From the NCBI RefSeq assembly GCF_900101545.1, contig NZ_FMZU01000013.1:62001-126000 (forward strand): a stretch of DNA of 64,000 nucleotides, in the 5' to 3' direction. Positions 1-9,204 of this stretch are shown here, one piece after another (position 1 is the first letter of the stretch; each line of letters opens with the position of its first letter). The DNA is from Variovorax sp. CF079 (GTDB lineage Bacteria > Pseudomonadota > Gammaproteobacteria > Burkholderiales > Burkholderiaceae_C). The position numbers and the translations under genes are program-made. Under the pieces are notes generated by a model, which had not been told where the DNA came from, ran no database searches, and was given only the letters and a program-made list of their open reading frames with translations.

Positions 1-571
1 GCTGCGGTTGTTTCGTCGTTTGGGTTGGCAAGATCTTTCCACGTTCGCGCTGCTGGAGGTCGGCTCCGGTTCGGGAGGCAATCTGCTCGAGTTGCTACGC
101 TTCGGCTTCGACCCTCACAAGCTTCAGGGGGTAGAGCTCTTGGAAGAGCGTCACGCGAAGGCCAGAGACATGCTGCCGCCGGCGCTTCGCCTCAGCTGCG
201 GCGACGCCTGCGAAGTCGATGTGCCATCAGCGAGCCAGGACGTCGTGCTGCAGTCCACGGTGTTCTCCTCGCTGCTCGACGACGCGTTCCAGCAACGCTT
301 GGCCGACGCCATGTGGCGATGGGTGAAGCCCGGCGGCGGCGTGCTGTGGTACGACTTCACCGTCAACAACCCCGGCAATGCCGATGTGCGCGGTGTACCG
401 CTCAAACGCGTTCGTGAGCTCTTCCCGCAGGGGAAAATGCAGGCCCAGCGCATCACACTGGCTCCACCGATCGCGCGGCGCGTGGCTGCTGTGCATCCTT
501 CTCTCTACACCTTGTTCAATACCGTTCCAGTGCTGCGCACGCATGTGCTCGCGTGGATCGCCAAATCCTGA
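1..571 (+). CDS. SAM-dependent methyltransferase, 5' end outside the window
   Basis: Class I SAM methyltransferase of the Methyltransf_11/25 type. The glycine-rich SAM loop LLEVGSGSGG lies near the visible N-terminus, followed by an acidic strand end (GVELLEE) that would contact the ribose. The reading frame is open to the first base, so the true start is probably outside the window; the first visible start is TTG at position 8. It ends four bases before a DegT aminotransferase and then an initiating sugar transferase, so the likely role is modifying a sugar nucleotide or lipid-linked sugar for a surface polysaccharide. The substrate cannot be read from the sequence. The tail (LYTLFNTVPVLRTHVLAWIA) is hydrophobic and could associate with the membrane. 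Confidence 0.75.
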   Translation, partial: LRLFRRLGWQDLSTFALLEVGSGSGGNLLELLRFGFDPHKLQGVELLEERHAKARDMLPPALRLSCGDACEVDVPSASQDVVLQSTVFSSLLDDAFQQRLADAMWRWVKPGGGVLWYDFTVNNPGNADVRGVPLKRVRELFPQGKMQAQRITLAPPIARRVAAVHPSLYTLFNTVPVLRTHVLAWIAKS

Positions 572-575
572 AGCC

Positions 576-1739
576 ATGCCAGAAGAAGTCCCGTTCCTGC
601 CGTTCGCATTGCCCGAACTCGGCGATGAGGAGCTCGCCGAAATCGCAAGCGCGCTGAAGTCGGGCTGGGTCACGACCGGCCCGAAGACCAAGCGCTTCGA
701 AGACGCGTTCGGCGCGTTTCTCGGTGACCCGGCGCTGCATTGCCTGGCGGTCAACTCGGCCACGGCTGGCCTTCACCTTGCGCTCGAAGCACTCGGCATC
801 GGCCCGGGGGACGAGGTGATCACCACTACGCACACTTTCACCGCCACCGCGGAAGTCGTGCGCTACCTGGGCGCCGACGTGGTGCTGGTGGATGTCGACC
901 CCGTCACACTGTGCATCGACCCGCGAATTGTCGAAGCGGCGATCACACCGCGCACCAAGGCCATCATGCCGGTGCACTACGCAGGTCTTGCCGCGGACAT
1001 GCCTGCGCTGCTGGCATTGGCCCAAGCGCACAAGTTGAAGGTGGTGGAGGATGCAGCGCATGCGTTGCCCACCACATCCGCCGGCCAGCTCGTTGGAACA
1101 CTGGGCTCCGACGTCACCGTCTTCAGCTTCTACGCCAACAAGACGATCACCACCGGCGAAGGCGGCATGGTCGTCACCCGCGACAGCGCGCTTGCCGAGC
1201 GCATGAAGGTCATGCGCCTGCACGGCATCAATCGCGATGCCTTCGATCGCTTCCAGTCGAAGACGCCTGCCTGGTACTACGAGGTGATCGCCCCAGGTTT
1301 CAAGTACAACCTCACGGACATCGCCGCGGCGATCGGGCTGGTGCAGTTGACCAAGCTGCCGCGGTTTCTCGAGCGCCGCCAATACTTGGCCGCGCGCTAC
1401 CACGAAGCGCTGAGCTCCTTGCCGCTGATCTGTCCTGCGGACCCTCCAGCGGGCGAGGTGCATGCCTGGCATCTCTATGTGATTCGCCTCGCTTTGTCCG
1501 CCAAGGTGACGCGGGACGAGCTGGTGCAGGCGCTGTCCGACCGCGGCATCGGTACCAGCGTGCACTACGTGCCGCTCCATCGACAGCCCTATTGGCGCGA
1601 CCGCTACGCGCTCACCCCGGCGATGTTCCCGCACTCCGATGCGGCCTATCAATCGATGGTGAGCATTCCCTTGTTCACAGCGATGACCGACCGCGATCAG
1701 GACCGGGTGATTGCTGCATTGCGCGAGGTGCTCGGCTGA
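576..1739 (+). CDS. DegT/DnrJ/EryC1/StrS family PLP-dependent sugar aminotransferase
   Basis: A 387-residue enzyme of the family that aminates keto-sugar nucleotides for exopolysaccharide or O-antigen synthesis. Visible family features are the N-terminal SGWVTTGPKTKRFE segment, the HYAGLAADM strand, the catalytic lysine in FSFYANKTITTGEGG (about K189) that would form the Schiff base with PLP, and GFKYNLTDIAAAIG. The ATG at 576 was chosen because it follows the methyltransferase stop at once and gives the normal family length; an upstream in-frame extension to 378 overlaps that gene and lacks homology. Its stop overlaps the next start (TGATG), indicating coupled translation with the sugar transferase. 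The exact sugar is unknown. Confidence 0.9.
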   Translation: MPEEVPFLPFALPELGDEELAEIASALKSGWVTTGPKTKRFEDAFGAFLGDPALHCLAVNSATAGLHLALEALGIGPGDEVITTTHTFTATAEVVRYLGADVVLVDVDPVTLCIDPRIVEAAITPRTKAIMPVHYAGLAADMPALLALAQAHKLKVVEDAAHALPTTSAGQLVGTLGSDVTVFSFYANKTITTGEGGMVVTRDSALAERMKVMRLHGINRDAFDRFQSKTPAWYYEVIAPGFKYNLTDIAAAIGLVQLTKLPRFLERRQYLAARYHEALSSLPLICPADPPAGEVHAWHLYVIRLALSAKVTRDELVQALSDRGIGTSVHYVPLHRQPYWRDRYALTPAMFPHSDAAYQSMVSIPLFTAMTDRDQDRVIAALREVLG

Positions 1740-2380
1740 TGCTCAAGCGGGTGTTCGATATCGTCTTTGCGCTTTGCGCGTTGTTGCTATCGGCGCCCCT
1801 GCTCGTGTTCGTTGCCCTGTGGATCAAGCTTGATTCGCGAGGGCCTGTTCTGTTTCGCCAGGAACGCGTCGGTTTACGGGGTCGGCTTTTTGCGATCTAC
1901 AAATTCAGAACCATGCGGGTCGGCGCCGCGGAACAGGGCCCGCTGATCACGGTCGGGGCTGATCCGCGCATCACACGAGCGGGAGCGCTCCTGCGTCGAT
2001 ACAAGCTCGACGAACTCCCGCAATTCGTCAATGTGCTGGTCGGCGACATGAGCGTGGTCGGCCCGCGGCCCGAGGTGCCGCGCTATATCGCGCTGTATCC
2101 GAGCGAAGCGCGCGATCTGATCCTGAGCGTACGGCCGGGCATCACGGATCTTGCCTCGATTGCCTACAGAGACGAGAGCGCGGTGCTCGCTGCTGCGCAG
2201 GATCCGGAGGAGCTCTACGTTCGGGAAATCCTGCCCGCCAAGCTAGAGCATTGCTGCCAATATGCCCGTAAGCGGAGCTTGTGGCTTGATCTGGTTATTG
2301 TCTGGCGCACAGCGCGAGTCGTTCTGAGCCGAACGGCCCACGGAGAAGCTCGGGCCCAGCGCAAGGGCGCGGAGCGCTGA
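1739..2380 (+). CDS. Initiating sugar transferase (WcaJ/PglC-like bacterial sugar transferase)
   Basis: A 213-residue polyprenyl-phosphate phosphosugar transferase that loads the first sugar phosphate onto undecaprenyl phosphate at the inner membrane. It has one hydrophobic N-terminal segment (about residues 5-30) followed by the conserved core: FRQERVG, FAIYKFRTMR, LRRYKLDELPQ, MSVVGPRPE and RPGITDLASI. The DE pair in KLDELPQ matches the Asp-Glu catalytic dyad of monotopic PGTs. It is the short form without the five-helix N-terminal domain of WcaJ. The start overlaps the aminotransferase stop. With the two upstream genes it suggests an amino sugar is made and used as the initiating residue, as in pgl-type pathways. 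Confidence 0.92.
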   Translation: MLKRVFDIVFALCALLLSAPLLVFVALWIKLDSRGPVLFRQERVGLRGRLFAIYKFRTMRVGAAEQGPLITVGADPRITRAGALLRRYKLDELPQFVNVLVGDMSVVGPRPEVPRYIALYPSEARDLILSVRPGITDLASIAYRDESAVLAAAQDPEELYVREILPAKLEHCCQYARKRSLWLDLVIVWRTARVVLSRTAHGEARAQRKGAER

Positions 2381-2636
2381 GGCAGTAACGATTTGCGGCG
2401 CTAACTAACGCCTTGCTCGCCGTGCCCCCGGGGTGCCTCCAAGCGGTGCTCGCAATCCCGAATGCACGCCGCATGCAAACTCGCCGATCAACCGCTGCTT
2501 GGCGCCAGTGCTCCGGTATGCATTAGCATTAGCCAACGTTGGGTCGAAGCGGCGCCCCGAAACCGCGCTCCATCCGGTTCGAAAGCAACATATAGGTCAT
2601 CATGCGCCCGAGGCGTGACGCGCCGAGCACGCCACT
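2381..2636. other. Intergenic region between polysaccharide cluster and pilY1 (convergent)
   Basis: These 256 bases separate the converging sugar-transferase and pilY1 genes. I see no convincing gene. There is a 10-bp palindrome CCAACGTTGG near 2533 and a short ATTAGC direct repeat beside it, but no T-tract terminator. Base composition is a little less GC-rich than the flanking genes. Confidence 0.4.
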
Positions 2637-5600
2637 TCAATCCACCGTCGGCACTTCACGCCAGTTGAGCAGCCGCAACGATTGGCTCGGCGGCGGCATG
2701 AAGCGCTGGTTTGTCACTTTGCCGGTCGAGTCGCCGGCTACCAGCCGCACCTTGTTGCCCACCTTGACGAACTCCAGGTCGGTGATCGCCGAGGCGGTCT
2801 CGATGTAGGAAACAATGGCGTCGCTGGTGTTTAGCAGAGTCGACTTGCCGTTTCCAATATCGATGGCGTAGATCCGGCTGATCCCCGAGGGGCTGCACGG
2901 ATTGCCGGCGGTCATGAAGGCCGCGAAGGCCACGATGCCGCGGCTGTAAGTGGGGTGGTTGTTGGGCACCAGTCGCCAGGCGGAGGTCGTGCTGGTGCCC
3001 AGCTCGGTGTACCAGCCCATCGAGATATTGGTGAGGGTGATGCCCGCGGTCAGGTCGCTGACTTTGGTCAGCATGGAGCGCGTCAGCGGAAACGATGCGC
3101 TGGCCGGCAGGTCGGTTGCGCTGTTGAAGGTGTTCACGCCGCCGTCCAAGATGGCGTAGAAGCTCTGCGGCGCAGTCGACTCCACGTCCGAGATGTCGAG
3201 CAGACGCCCGGTACCCACCAGCACGAAGCGTTTGCGCGTGAGTGGCTGAATTTCGATCAGCGGCAGCGTGGTGATGGGTTGTGCGGTGCCGTCGTCGCTC
3301 TTGAGCGTTGCCAGCAGCAGGGGCGCGGGGTAAGCGGTAGTGGTAGTGGTGTCCTTGGCTGCCGTCACATCAAAGCGCCAAAGCTGACCGTTGAGATCTC
3401 CCACATAGAGGGCATCGACGGTACCGTCGTTGAACTCCTTCATGAAGCCGGTGACCTGAGTCAAGCCGTCCGAAGCGCTGCCGGTACGCACCTTCTCGAG
3501 CAGAGCGCCATTCGTGGGGTTGACGAAGTAGACGTAGCCGTAGCCGTCGCTGTTGTTGTAGCCCGAGGTCAGTATGGCTACCCAGCCGTACTTCTTGGTC
3601 TTGACCACCAGCGGCGCGCCGTAGCTGTAGCCCATGGTCGAATCGGTGAACTCCCACTTCACCTTGGCGGCCACCTTGGTTTCGTCGGTCATGGAGGCCG
3701 GGTCGGTGACATCGATGGCGTAGTAGCCCTTGCCGCCCTTGCCGAGCCCGCCGATCAACAGGGTGCGCCAGTCGGAATCCGATGCCTTGGTGGTCTTGAA
3801 GGCGCCGCCGGCATTGTTGAAGTCGAGGTCGTAGGCGATCGGCGTGGCGTCCACATAGTACTTGTGGGAGTACAGCGGGTTGCCCAACTGGGCCAGCAAG
3901 CCGTCGGCATCCGAACTGCTGGACTTTGCGAACAACGCGCTCGGCACGTACGCAAACACTTCCTTGCCGGCATTGGCATCGGTGCTGCTGTCGAGCGAGC
4001 CGTTGAAGCCGTGCAGCATGCCGTCATTGGCCGCCACGTAGACCATGGTGAGGCGATCTTTCCACGTGGTCTTGAAGTTGCTGTAGCCGACGTTGACCGT
4101 TTCCGAGAAGGTTCGCGACGGCACTGCCACCGGCGTGACCTTGGCATTGACCACATCGCCCAGCAGCGTCTTGCGGAACCGGTAGGGCTTGGTGGTGGTG
4201 ATTTCGGTGCGTTCGTTGCTGCGGTCACCGCGCAGCCAGTTCAGGTAATTCTCGCTGTCGTCGGTACTCACATAGCTGGTGTCCAGGGTCGCCAGCTGTG
4301 TGCTGCTGAGGTTGGCTTTGCGAAACGGAATACCCGCCGAGCCGCTCCAGGTGGCCACTCGCCGATCCGTATTCCAGCCAGCACCGGCGAGCTGCGTTTC
4401 AAGAGTGGTGCCGGTGCTCCATTTGGCGGTGGCGGTGGGGGTGCCGTCGTCGGCAAAGGTCAGTTCGCTGGCCGACAGGACGCCGCTCCAGTACTTGGCG
4501 TTGAACTGGGCGCCATAGGAAGCCGACCCGCTGGAAGCGAACTGGAATGTCGATGGCGAGAACGAGGTGGTAAAGGTTTCGATCGCGTTGGCGATGGCTG
4601 CAAAGGCCTTTTTGAGGCCCGAGATCATGTCGTCGGGGTTGCCGGCAGTGAAGTAGTTATCGGGCTTCTTTTGGGTGGCATCTGTGGTGAGGCGGGTATC
4701 TGTCAGCGTATCGCCACTGGTGGACCACCAGAGGTCCGGGATGGCCTGGTCGAACGTGTAGGGGTCGAAGCCGCCGGGTACGTTGAGGCCGCCGAACTTG
4801 GCTGTCAGGTAGAACTGGTTGTTCTTTTGAAACGACTGCTCCAGCACGTCAACCCAATAGGTCTGCACGGTCTGTTTGCCGTCCACGTCGGAACGGATGT
4901 CCTTGGCGTTGGCGTCGTAGGCCAAGCCGGCCATGTAGGCGGAATTGCCACGGCCCGGGCCGCCCCATCCGGTGTTGTCGGTGCCGATGGCGCCAAGCCC
5001 TTGCAATGCCCCGACCTTGTCGGTCGCCTTCACGGCGTCGACCGTGGTGTCCTTGCGCACCAATTCCGGCGGGGTGGTGTTCACCAGGTCGGAAGGATCG
5101 GCCGTGTTGCCGGGTACGTTTCTGTCTGCATGGGTGTAGATGTCGCCGATGCCCAGCACAAAGTTGCGTTGGCAGGTGTACTGGATTGGATCTTTCCAGT
5201 CGGTAGCAATGACCGGGAAACCATCCACCCAGGTCTTTATCGTTGCGTTGGACGCGCCGGCAGTGTTGGTCCATTCAGGCACATTGCCAAGATTGCGGAA
5301 GTAGCGCAGAGCGGCGTAGTACATCTCGCTGACCGGATCGCGCGACTTGTAGTTGCCGGGTGTCAACTGGCCGAACTTGTTGAGGTAGTTGATCACACCG
5401 CTATCCGCGATGGTCACGCCCAACGCCGAGGTGATTTGATCGGGGTTCTGCACAAGCGTCCCGTCAGTAGCATTCCACTCCCCTACCGTATTGGTCTTCG
5501 CCGATTTCAGCGGTACCGGCTCGCTCGGGCCTACAAACTTCTGCTGCGCGCGCAGCACGCCGCCGTCGCGCGCGTTGCCATTGCCTGTGCCATCTGCGGC

Positions 5601-6875
5601 CGTGGACTGGTTGAGGTAGCCAAAGGCGCTGAAGCGCATCTTTTGCGCGTACTGCTGCAGCAAACCCTCGGGCTTGTAGTTGCTGCCGTAGGCCTTGCAA
5701 TTGGATTCCACTCCGCCGGCGCCGGCCGAGGTGTCGCACACCTTCGTGCGCATCGTGAGGTCGTAGACGCCGCTGCCGGTTTCGTTGTTGTAGTCGACCG
5801 CCGTCGTGCTGCCGGCCGCGCCGCCAAAGGAGCTGAACACCGTGGGCGACGAGGGCGTTGCCCATTGCAGCTGTATCACCGCATCGGCTCCGCTGTCGAA
5901 GTATTCGAGCTTGACGGTGAAGCTGCTGCCCTTGGTCAGCGTGACCGTTGCGTCGTTGGTGGTGGTCGAGTGGTTCGTCCAGTTGTTGATGATCAGTACA
6001 TCGTTGACGTACAGGCGCACGCCATCGTCGGAGATGGTGCGGAAGGTGTAGGTTCCGGTCTCTTGCGCGACGAAGGTACCGGTATAACGCGCCGCGAAAT
6101 TGTCGGCGTTGATGTCCGAAAACGGCTTGGCCGAACCCCAGATGTGGTCGGCCGAATCGGCTGCCACGGTGCGGGTCGGGCTGCCGCTGAGCGCGGTGTT
6201 GTTGTAGTACTCGCCCTTGAGTGTGCGCGGGTTGGCGGTCAGGCGCATCTTGAAGCCCATGCCATTGACCTTGATGGTCAACTGGTTGGCGCTGGTGAAG
6301 GGTGTGGCACCGGCGATCTCGCTCACGGGCAGGTCACGGTCGTCAAACAGGCCCTGGCCCGAATGCCAGCCTTTTTCAAGAATGGTCTCGGCGGCTGTGT
6401 CGACCACGCGGCGCCCTCCGGTCATGGCCCAGCGAAAGGGGTCGATGGTGGCGGTGGCGGCCCAGTTCAGGAAGTTGCCGCTCCACTTGCTGTCGTTGCT
6501 GCCGGTGCATGTGTGGCTGGTGGCCGCGCCGGCCGGCTGGAAGTAGCTCTTGTTGCCGGTGGCGCTGCCGTCAGCCTTGGTCACGCCGTTGCTGGTGGCG
6601 TCGTAGGTGTAGGTGTAGCACTTGTTGGGATCGAAGTAGCCCTTGAACTCGCTGGCGCTCGAATAGGCGGCCGTGTGGGCCGTGCGCGAGGCTGTGGGCC
6701 ACTCGACCGAGAGCGCCAGCGCCAGATTGCCGGGCACGTCGGCGGTAGCGGCCCAGGGTTGGTCGGCCAGGCTGGCGGCAGGAATCGGATTCTGCATGGC
6801 GAGCAAGGCCGCGCAGACGATGGTGGTGCGCGCGGCGCGGCGCAGGCCCGGGTGCGACGACAAAGGGTGATTCAT
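2637..6875 (-). CDS. pilY1: PilY1-type pilus tip-associated protein with PA14 domain
   Basis: A 1412-residue protein for type IV pilus assembly and adhesion. A Sec signal peptide is visible (charged start, hydrophobic stretch at about residues 15-28). The C-terminal part, from about residue 900, has the PilC/PilY1 beta-propeller signatures VYVAANDGMLHGFNG, FAYVPSALF, YYVDATPIAYDL, GGLGKGGKGYYAIDV and LYVGDLNGQLWRFDV. An additional PA14-like module lies at about residues 220-345 (LKGEYYNNTALSG, YTFRTISDDGVRLYVND, VKLEYFDSGADAVIQLQW), a carbohydrate-binding fold not present in Pseudomonas aeruginosa PilY1. It is the last gene of the minor-pilin operon, 15 bases after pilX. PilY1 proteins act at the pilus tip or cell surface and promote extension; the PA14 insert suggests glycan binding, which is inference. 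Confidence 0.95.
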   Translation of the reverse strand: MNHPLSSHPGLRRAARTTIVCAALLAMQNPIPAASLADQPWAATADVPGNLALALSVEWPTASRTAHTAAYSSASEFKGYFDPNKCYTYTYDATSNGVTKADGSATGNKSYFQPAGAATSHTCTGSNDSKWSGNFLNWAATATIDPFRWAMTGGRRVVDTAAETILEKGWHSGQGLFDDRDLPVSEIAGATPFTSANQLTIKVNGMGFKMRLTANPRTLKGEYYNNTALSGSPTRTVAADSADHIWGSAKPFSDINADNFAARYTGTFVAQETGTYTFRTISDDGVRLYVNDVLIINNWTNHSTTTNDATVTLTKGSSFTVKLEYFDSGADAVIQLQWATPSSPTVFSSFGGAAGSTTAVDYNNETGSGVYDLTMRTKVCDTSAGAGGVESNCKAYGSNYKPEGLLQQYAQKMRFSAFGYLNQSTAADGTGNGNARDGGVLRAQQKFVGPSEPVPLKSAKTNTVGEWNATDGTLVQNPDQITSALGVTIADSGVINYLNKFGQLTPGNYKSRDPVSEMYYAALRYFRNLGNVPEWTNTAGASNATIKTWVDGFPVIATDWKDPIQYTCQRNFVLGIGDIYTHADRNVPGNTADPSDLVNTTPPELVRKDTTVDAVKATDKVGALQGLGAIGTDNTGWGGPGRGNSAYMAGLAYDANAKDIRSDVDGKQTVQTYWVDVLEQSFQKNNQFYLTAKFGGLNVPGGFDPYTFDQAIPDLWWSTSGDTLTDTRLTTDATQKKPDNYFTAGNPDDMISGLKKAFAAIANAIETFTTSFSPSTFQFASSGSASYGAQFNAKYWSGVLSASELTFADDGTPTATAKWSTGTTLETQLAGAGWNTDRRVATWSGSAGIPFRKANLSSTQLATLDTSYVSTDDSENYLNWLRGDRSNERTEITTTKPYRFRKTLLGDVVNAKVTPVAVPSRTFSETVNVGYSNFKTTWKDRLTMVYVAANDGMLHGFNGSLDSSTDANAGKEVFAYVPSALFAKSSSSDADGLLAQLGNPLYSHKYYVDATPIAYDLDFNNAGGAFKTTKASDSDWRTLLIGGLGKGGKGYYAIDVTDPASMTDETKVAAKVKWEFTDSTMGYSYGAPLVVKTKKYGWVAILTSGYNNSDGYGYVYFVNPTNGALLEKVRTGSASDGLTQVTGFMKEFNDGTVDALYVGDLNGQLWRFDVTAAKDTTTTTAYPAPLLLATLKSDDGTAQPITTLPLIEIQPLTRKRFVLVGTGRLLDISDVESTAPQSFYAILDGGVNTFNSATDLPASASFPLTRSMLTKVSDLTAGITLTNISMGWYTELGTSTTSAWRLVPNNHPTYSRGIVAFAAFMTAGNPCSPSGISRIYAIDIGNGKSTLLNTSDAIVSYIETASAITDLEFVKVGNKVRLVAGDSTGKVTNQRFMPPPSQSLRLLNWREVPTVD

Positions 6876-6890
6876 GGCTCGTTGCCCCGG

Positions 6891-7565
6891 CTATTCGAGA
6901 GGATTGGTGAAGGACGATTGCAGGAACACCTGCGTGTCGCGCGGGCCGCTCACGCGGACTGTCAGGCGATAGACCAGCGCCAATGCATTGCCCAGGTCCT
7001 TGCCGGCGCGTCGCGCATCGCCGCCGATCAGGTCGGTGCTGGACGGAACGGAGACGCAGTGGACGTCGGCACCGGCTGACGTGGGCGGCGTGTTGGTGGT
7101 GGTGATGGTGGGTTCGCCGGTGGCGCTGCACAGGCGGTCGATCACGTAGCGGATGGTGACGCCTGCGGCGTCGTCCTTGATGTCGGCACTGGTTGGCGAA
7201 AAATCGGCGCCGGCGACGTTCTTGCCGGTGGGAGTGGCGCCCGTTTTGAGCAGTACCATCGGAATGCCCCGGTCGTTGGCCACCAACTGCACGGCGCTGT
7301 AGTTCCTGGCTGGCATGTTGTTGTACGTGTCGGCGACCGTGGCCAGCGCACCACTCTTGAACTGTGTCAGCACCGTCGAGGCCGCAAGTTCGCCCCGATT
7401 GACGAGGTCGCGCTTGAAGGCGAGGTTGCCGGCGCTGAACAGGGAGCTATTCATCGATCGCACCACGGCGACGCCGCCGGACAGCAGCACCACCAGCACG
7501 ATGAGGCAAAACAGCAGCACCACGCCGCGCTCGCGCGATGCCTTGGGAAGGGATTGCTTGGTCAT
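6891..7565 (-). CDS. pilX: Type IV pilus minor component PilX
   Basis: A 224-residue PilX-family minor pilin. The N-terminus is RGVVLLFCLIVLVVLLSGGV, a hydrophobic helix lacking the usual Glu5 of pilins, as is common for PilX. PilX works with PilV, PilW and PilY1 to form the priming complex that starts pilus polymerisation. Its ATG overlaps the pilW stop (ATGA), so the two are translationally coupled; pilY1 follows 15 bases later. Confidence 0.88.
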   Translation of the reverse strand: MTKQSLPKASRERGVVLLFCLIVLVVLLSGGVAVVRSMNSSLFSAGNLAFKRDLVNRGELAASTVLTQFKSGALATVADTYNNMPARNYSAVQLVANDRGIPMVLLKTGATPTGKNVAGADFSPTSADIKDDAAGVTIRYVIDRLCSATGEPTITTTNTPPTSAGADVHCVSVPSSTDLIGGDARRAGKDLGNALALVYRLTVRVSGPRDTQVFLQSSFTNPLE

Positions 7566-8812
7566 GTGGTCGGCAGCAACAGCATGTTGCGCAGAGGAAC
7601 GGTGAATTCGACGACGCGGTGGCGGTAATGGCGGTCGGTGATCGGTACGTCCTGTTGGAAGGTCGCGTCCAGGCTGGTGAACAGGGTGAGCTTTGATGGG
7701 GCGACATAGCTCGCGTCCGCCTCCCCGTCCACCTTGACGTTGGTGCTGCTGCTCTTTTCGTAGAGTGTGCTGCGCATCACCAGCGCCACACGCACGGCCA
7801 CGATCTGGCGCGCGGTGGCGGGCGTCTTCATCACGGTGGCGATGTCCCAGCCGGTCGCGTCGGGCGCGGCCCAGGTGTCGAGCTTGCCGTCGAGATTGGT
7901 GTCCAGACCGTAGCGCGCGTAGAGGCCGTAAACGCCTTCGGCGATCGGCTGCGGCGTGTCGGTGCCGCCGGTGCGCAGCAGGTCATAGCTGAAGAGCGTG
8001 TGGTTGTCGCCCACACCGAAGAGCAGGAACTGAATGTTGTCGGGCTTGCCCAGTGCCGAGAGATAGCCCGAGCCGTCCGCCACGCTCAATAGCGCCGTAG
8101 TGTTCGAGGCGTTGTGATAGCTGCCGGCCAAGGGCAGGCTGCCCCGGCCGAACTCGTGGCTGATTCTGTCGGTGTAGTTGTCGTCGAAAGTCGAAGCCGA
8201 GGAAACTTGGTCCAGCCGGCAGTCCGTCTTGCCGCTCTGGCTGACGAGTACCAGATCGTTCTTCAGCAGGCCGATGGTGGTGTTCAACGTGAGTTGGTCG
8301 CCGCCGGCGTTGCCGATGCTCGGGCGTGCCACATCGCCGGCCGCACCGTTGCTGCCCATGACCATCAACACATCCGAGCCCGACTTGGATTGACTCTTGC
8401 CGATCAGCACCGGTGCCACGCGCAGATCCTTCTGCCCGGCGAGATCACCGAGGAAACCGGCGAAAGGGGCCTTGAAGGCGCCATCGGCATCCGTGCGCGG
8501 CAGGATTGCCGCGTTGGAGCGATCGGCGCTGAGCTTGCAGCCGAACACTCCGCCCGCGCTCCACGCCTGCGTGAAAGCCGAGCCGGCGCTGCGCAGCGCG
8601 CGGTCGAGCACGCTGGCCGAATAGGCGCCCGCCTGGCCGATGTCGTTGTTCGAGGTGGTGGTGCGCTTGTGCGCCTCGCCAATGGTGATGGTGCTCGTCA
8701 CGGCCAGCGTGACCACCAGGCCGATGACCACGGCGACCAGCAGTTCCACCAGGGTCAGGCCGTGTTGCGACCGCGGCAGCGGATCGCGGCGGAAGGGGCG
8801 CGTGGATTTCAT
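7562..8812 (-). CDS. pilW: Type IV pilus minor pilin PilW
   Basis: A 416-residue protein with a class III/type IV prepilin leader: SQHG followed by LTLVELLVAVVIGLVVTLAV, giving a G|(F/L)TxxE cleavage site for PilD and the conserved Glu5. Its length and the C-terminal globular domain fit PilW of the minor pilin priming complex. The start overlaps the pilV stop by four bases and the stop overlaps the pilX start by four bases. Confidence 0.9.
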   Translation of the reverse strand: MKSTRPFRRDPLPRSQHGLTLVELLVAVVIGLVVTLAVTSTITIGEAHKRTTTSNNDIGQAGAYSASVLDRALRSAGSAFTQAWSAGGVFGCKLSADRSNAAILPRTDADGAFKAPFAGFLGDLAGQKDLRVAPVLIGKSQSKSGSDVLMVMGSNGAAGDVARPSIGNAGGDQLTLNTTIGLLKNDLVLVSQSGKTDCRLDQVSSASTFDDNYTDRISHEFGRGSLPLAGSYHNASNTTALLSVADGSGYLSALGKPDNIQFLLFGVGDNHTLFSYDLLRTGGTDTPQPIAEGVYGLYARYGLDTNLDGKLDTWAAPDATGWDIATVMKTPATARQIVAVRVALVMRSTLYEKSSSTNVKVDGEADASYVAPSKLTLFTSLDATFQQDVPITDRHYRHRVVEFTVPLRNMLLLPTT

Positions 8813-9204
8813 GGCAGCACCACCTGGGTCGTGAGCCTGCTGTCGGCCGCTGAGGCGGCGCGGTTCGGCGCGCGCCAGCTAATGCTGATGGTGGCTGTGT
8901 CGCCGCTGGGGGTCACACTCGCGCTGGCGCCGGGCAGGGCGCTTTCCACCTTGTCTTCCCACTTTTCCTTTTCGGCGCTGGGCAGATCGACCGTCTTGTT
9001 GAGCCACATAGTGCTGGCCAACTCGTCAGCCAGCAGCGCGGCGCGGTTGCGGTCTTCGGCATCGACCGAGAAGTTGATGGCGCGCGCCTGCAGGCCGATC
9101 AGACCGAGGATGCCGAGCGAGAACAACAGGATCGACACGAGTACCTCAATCAGGGCGATACCGGCCTGGCTGTGCGCGGCGGGGTTGCGAGGAGCGGGTT
9201 TCAT
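8809..9204 (-). CDS. pilV: Type IV pilus minor pilin PilV
   Basis: A 131-residue prepilin with leader SQAG and mature start IALIEVLVSILLFSLGILGL, which carries the Glu5 needed for assembly. LGLIGLQARA matches the PilV-family extension of the first helix. The ATG at 9204 was chosen because it overlaps the fimT stop (ATGA) and places the leader peptide 15 residues before the cleavage site; a longer frame upstream is antisense noise. PilV bridges PilW/PilX and PilE in the tip complex. Confidence 0.9.
   Translation of the reverse strand: MKPAPRNPAAHSQAGIALIEVLVSILLFSLGILGLIGLQARAINFSVDAEDRNRAALLADELASTMWLNKTVDLPSAEKEKWEDKVESALPGASASVTPSGDTATISISWRAPNRAASAADSRLTTQVVLP

Noticed and set aside
740..1738. 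In-frame extension in front of the sugar transferase
   Set aside because: It runs out of frame through the aminotransferase and has no homology; the true start is the ATG at 1739.
2395..2560. Possible integron attC site (GTTGGGT preceded by CTAAC-like text)
   Set aside because: The opposite end lacks the RYYYAAC partner and there is no imperfect palindrome of attC size; no integrase is near.
2955..7079. Open frame of 1374 codons on the plus strand opposite pilY1
   Set aside because: It is antisense to a gene with clear family motifs; its translation is low complexity (G, V, A, R, Q rich) with no domain. GC-rich codon bias of pilY1 keeps the opposite frame open.
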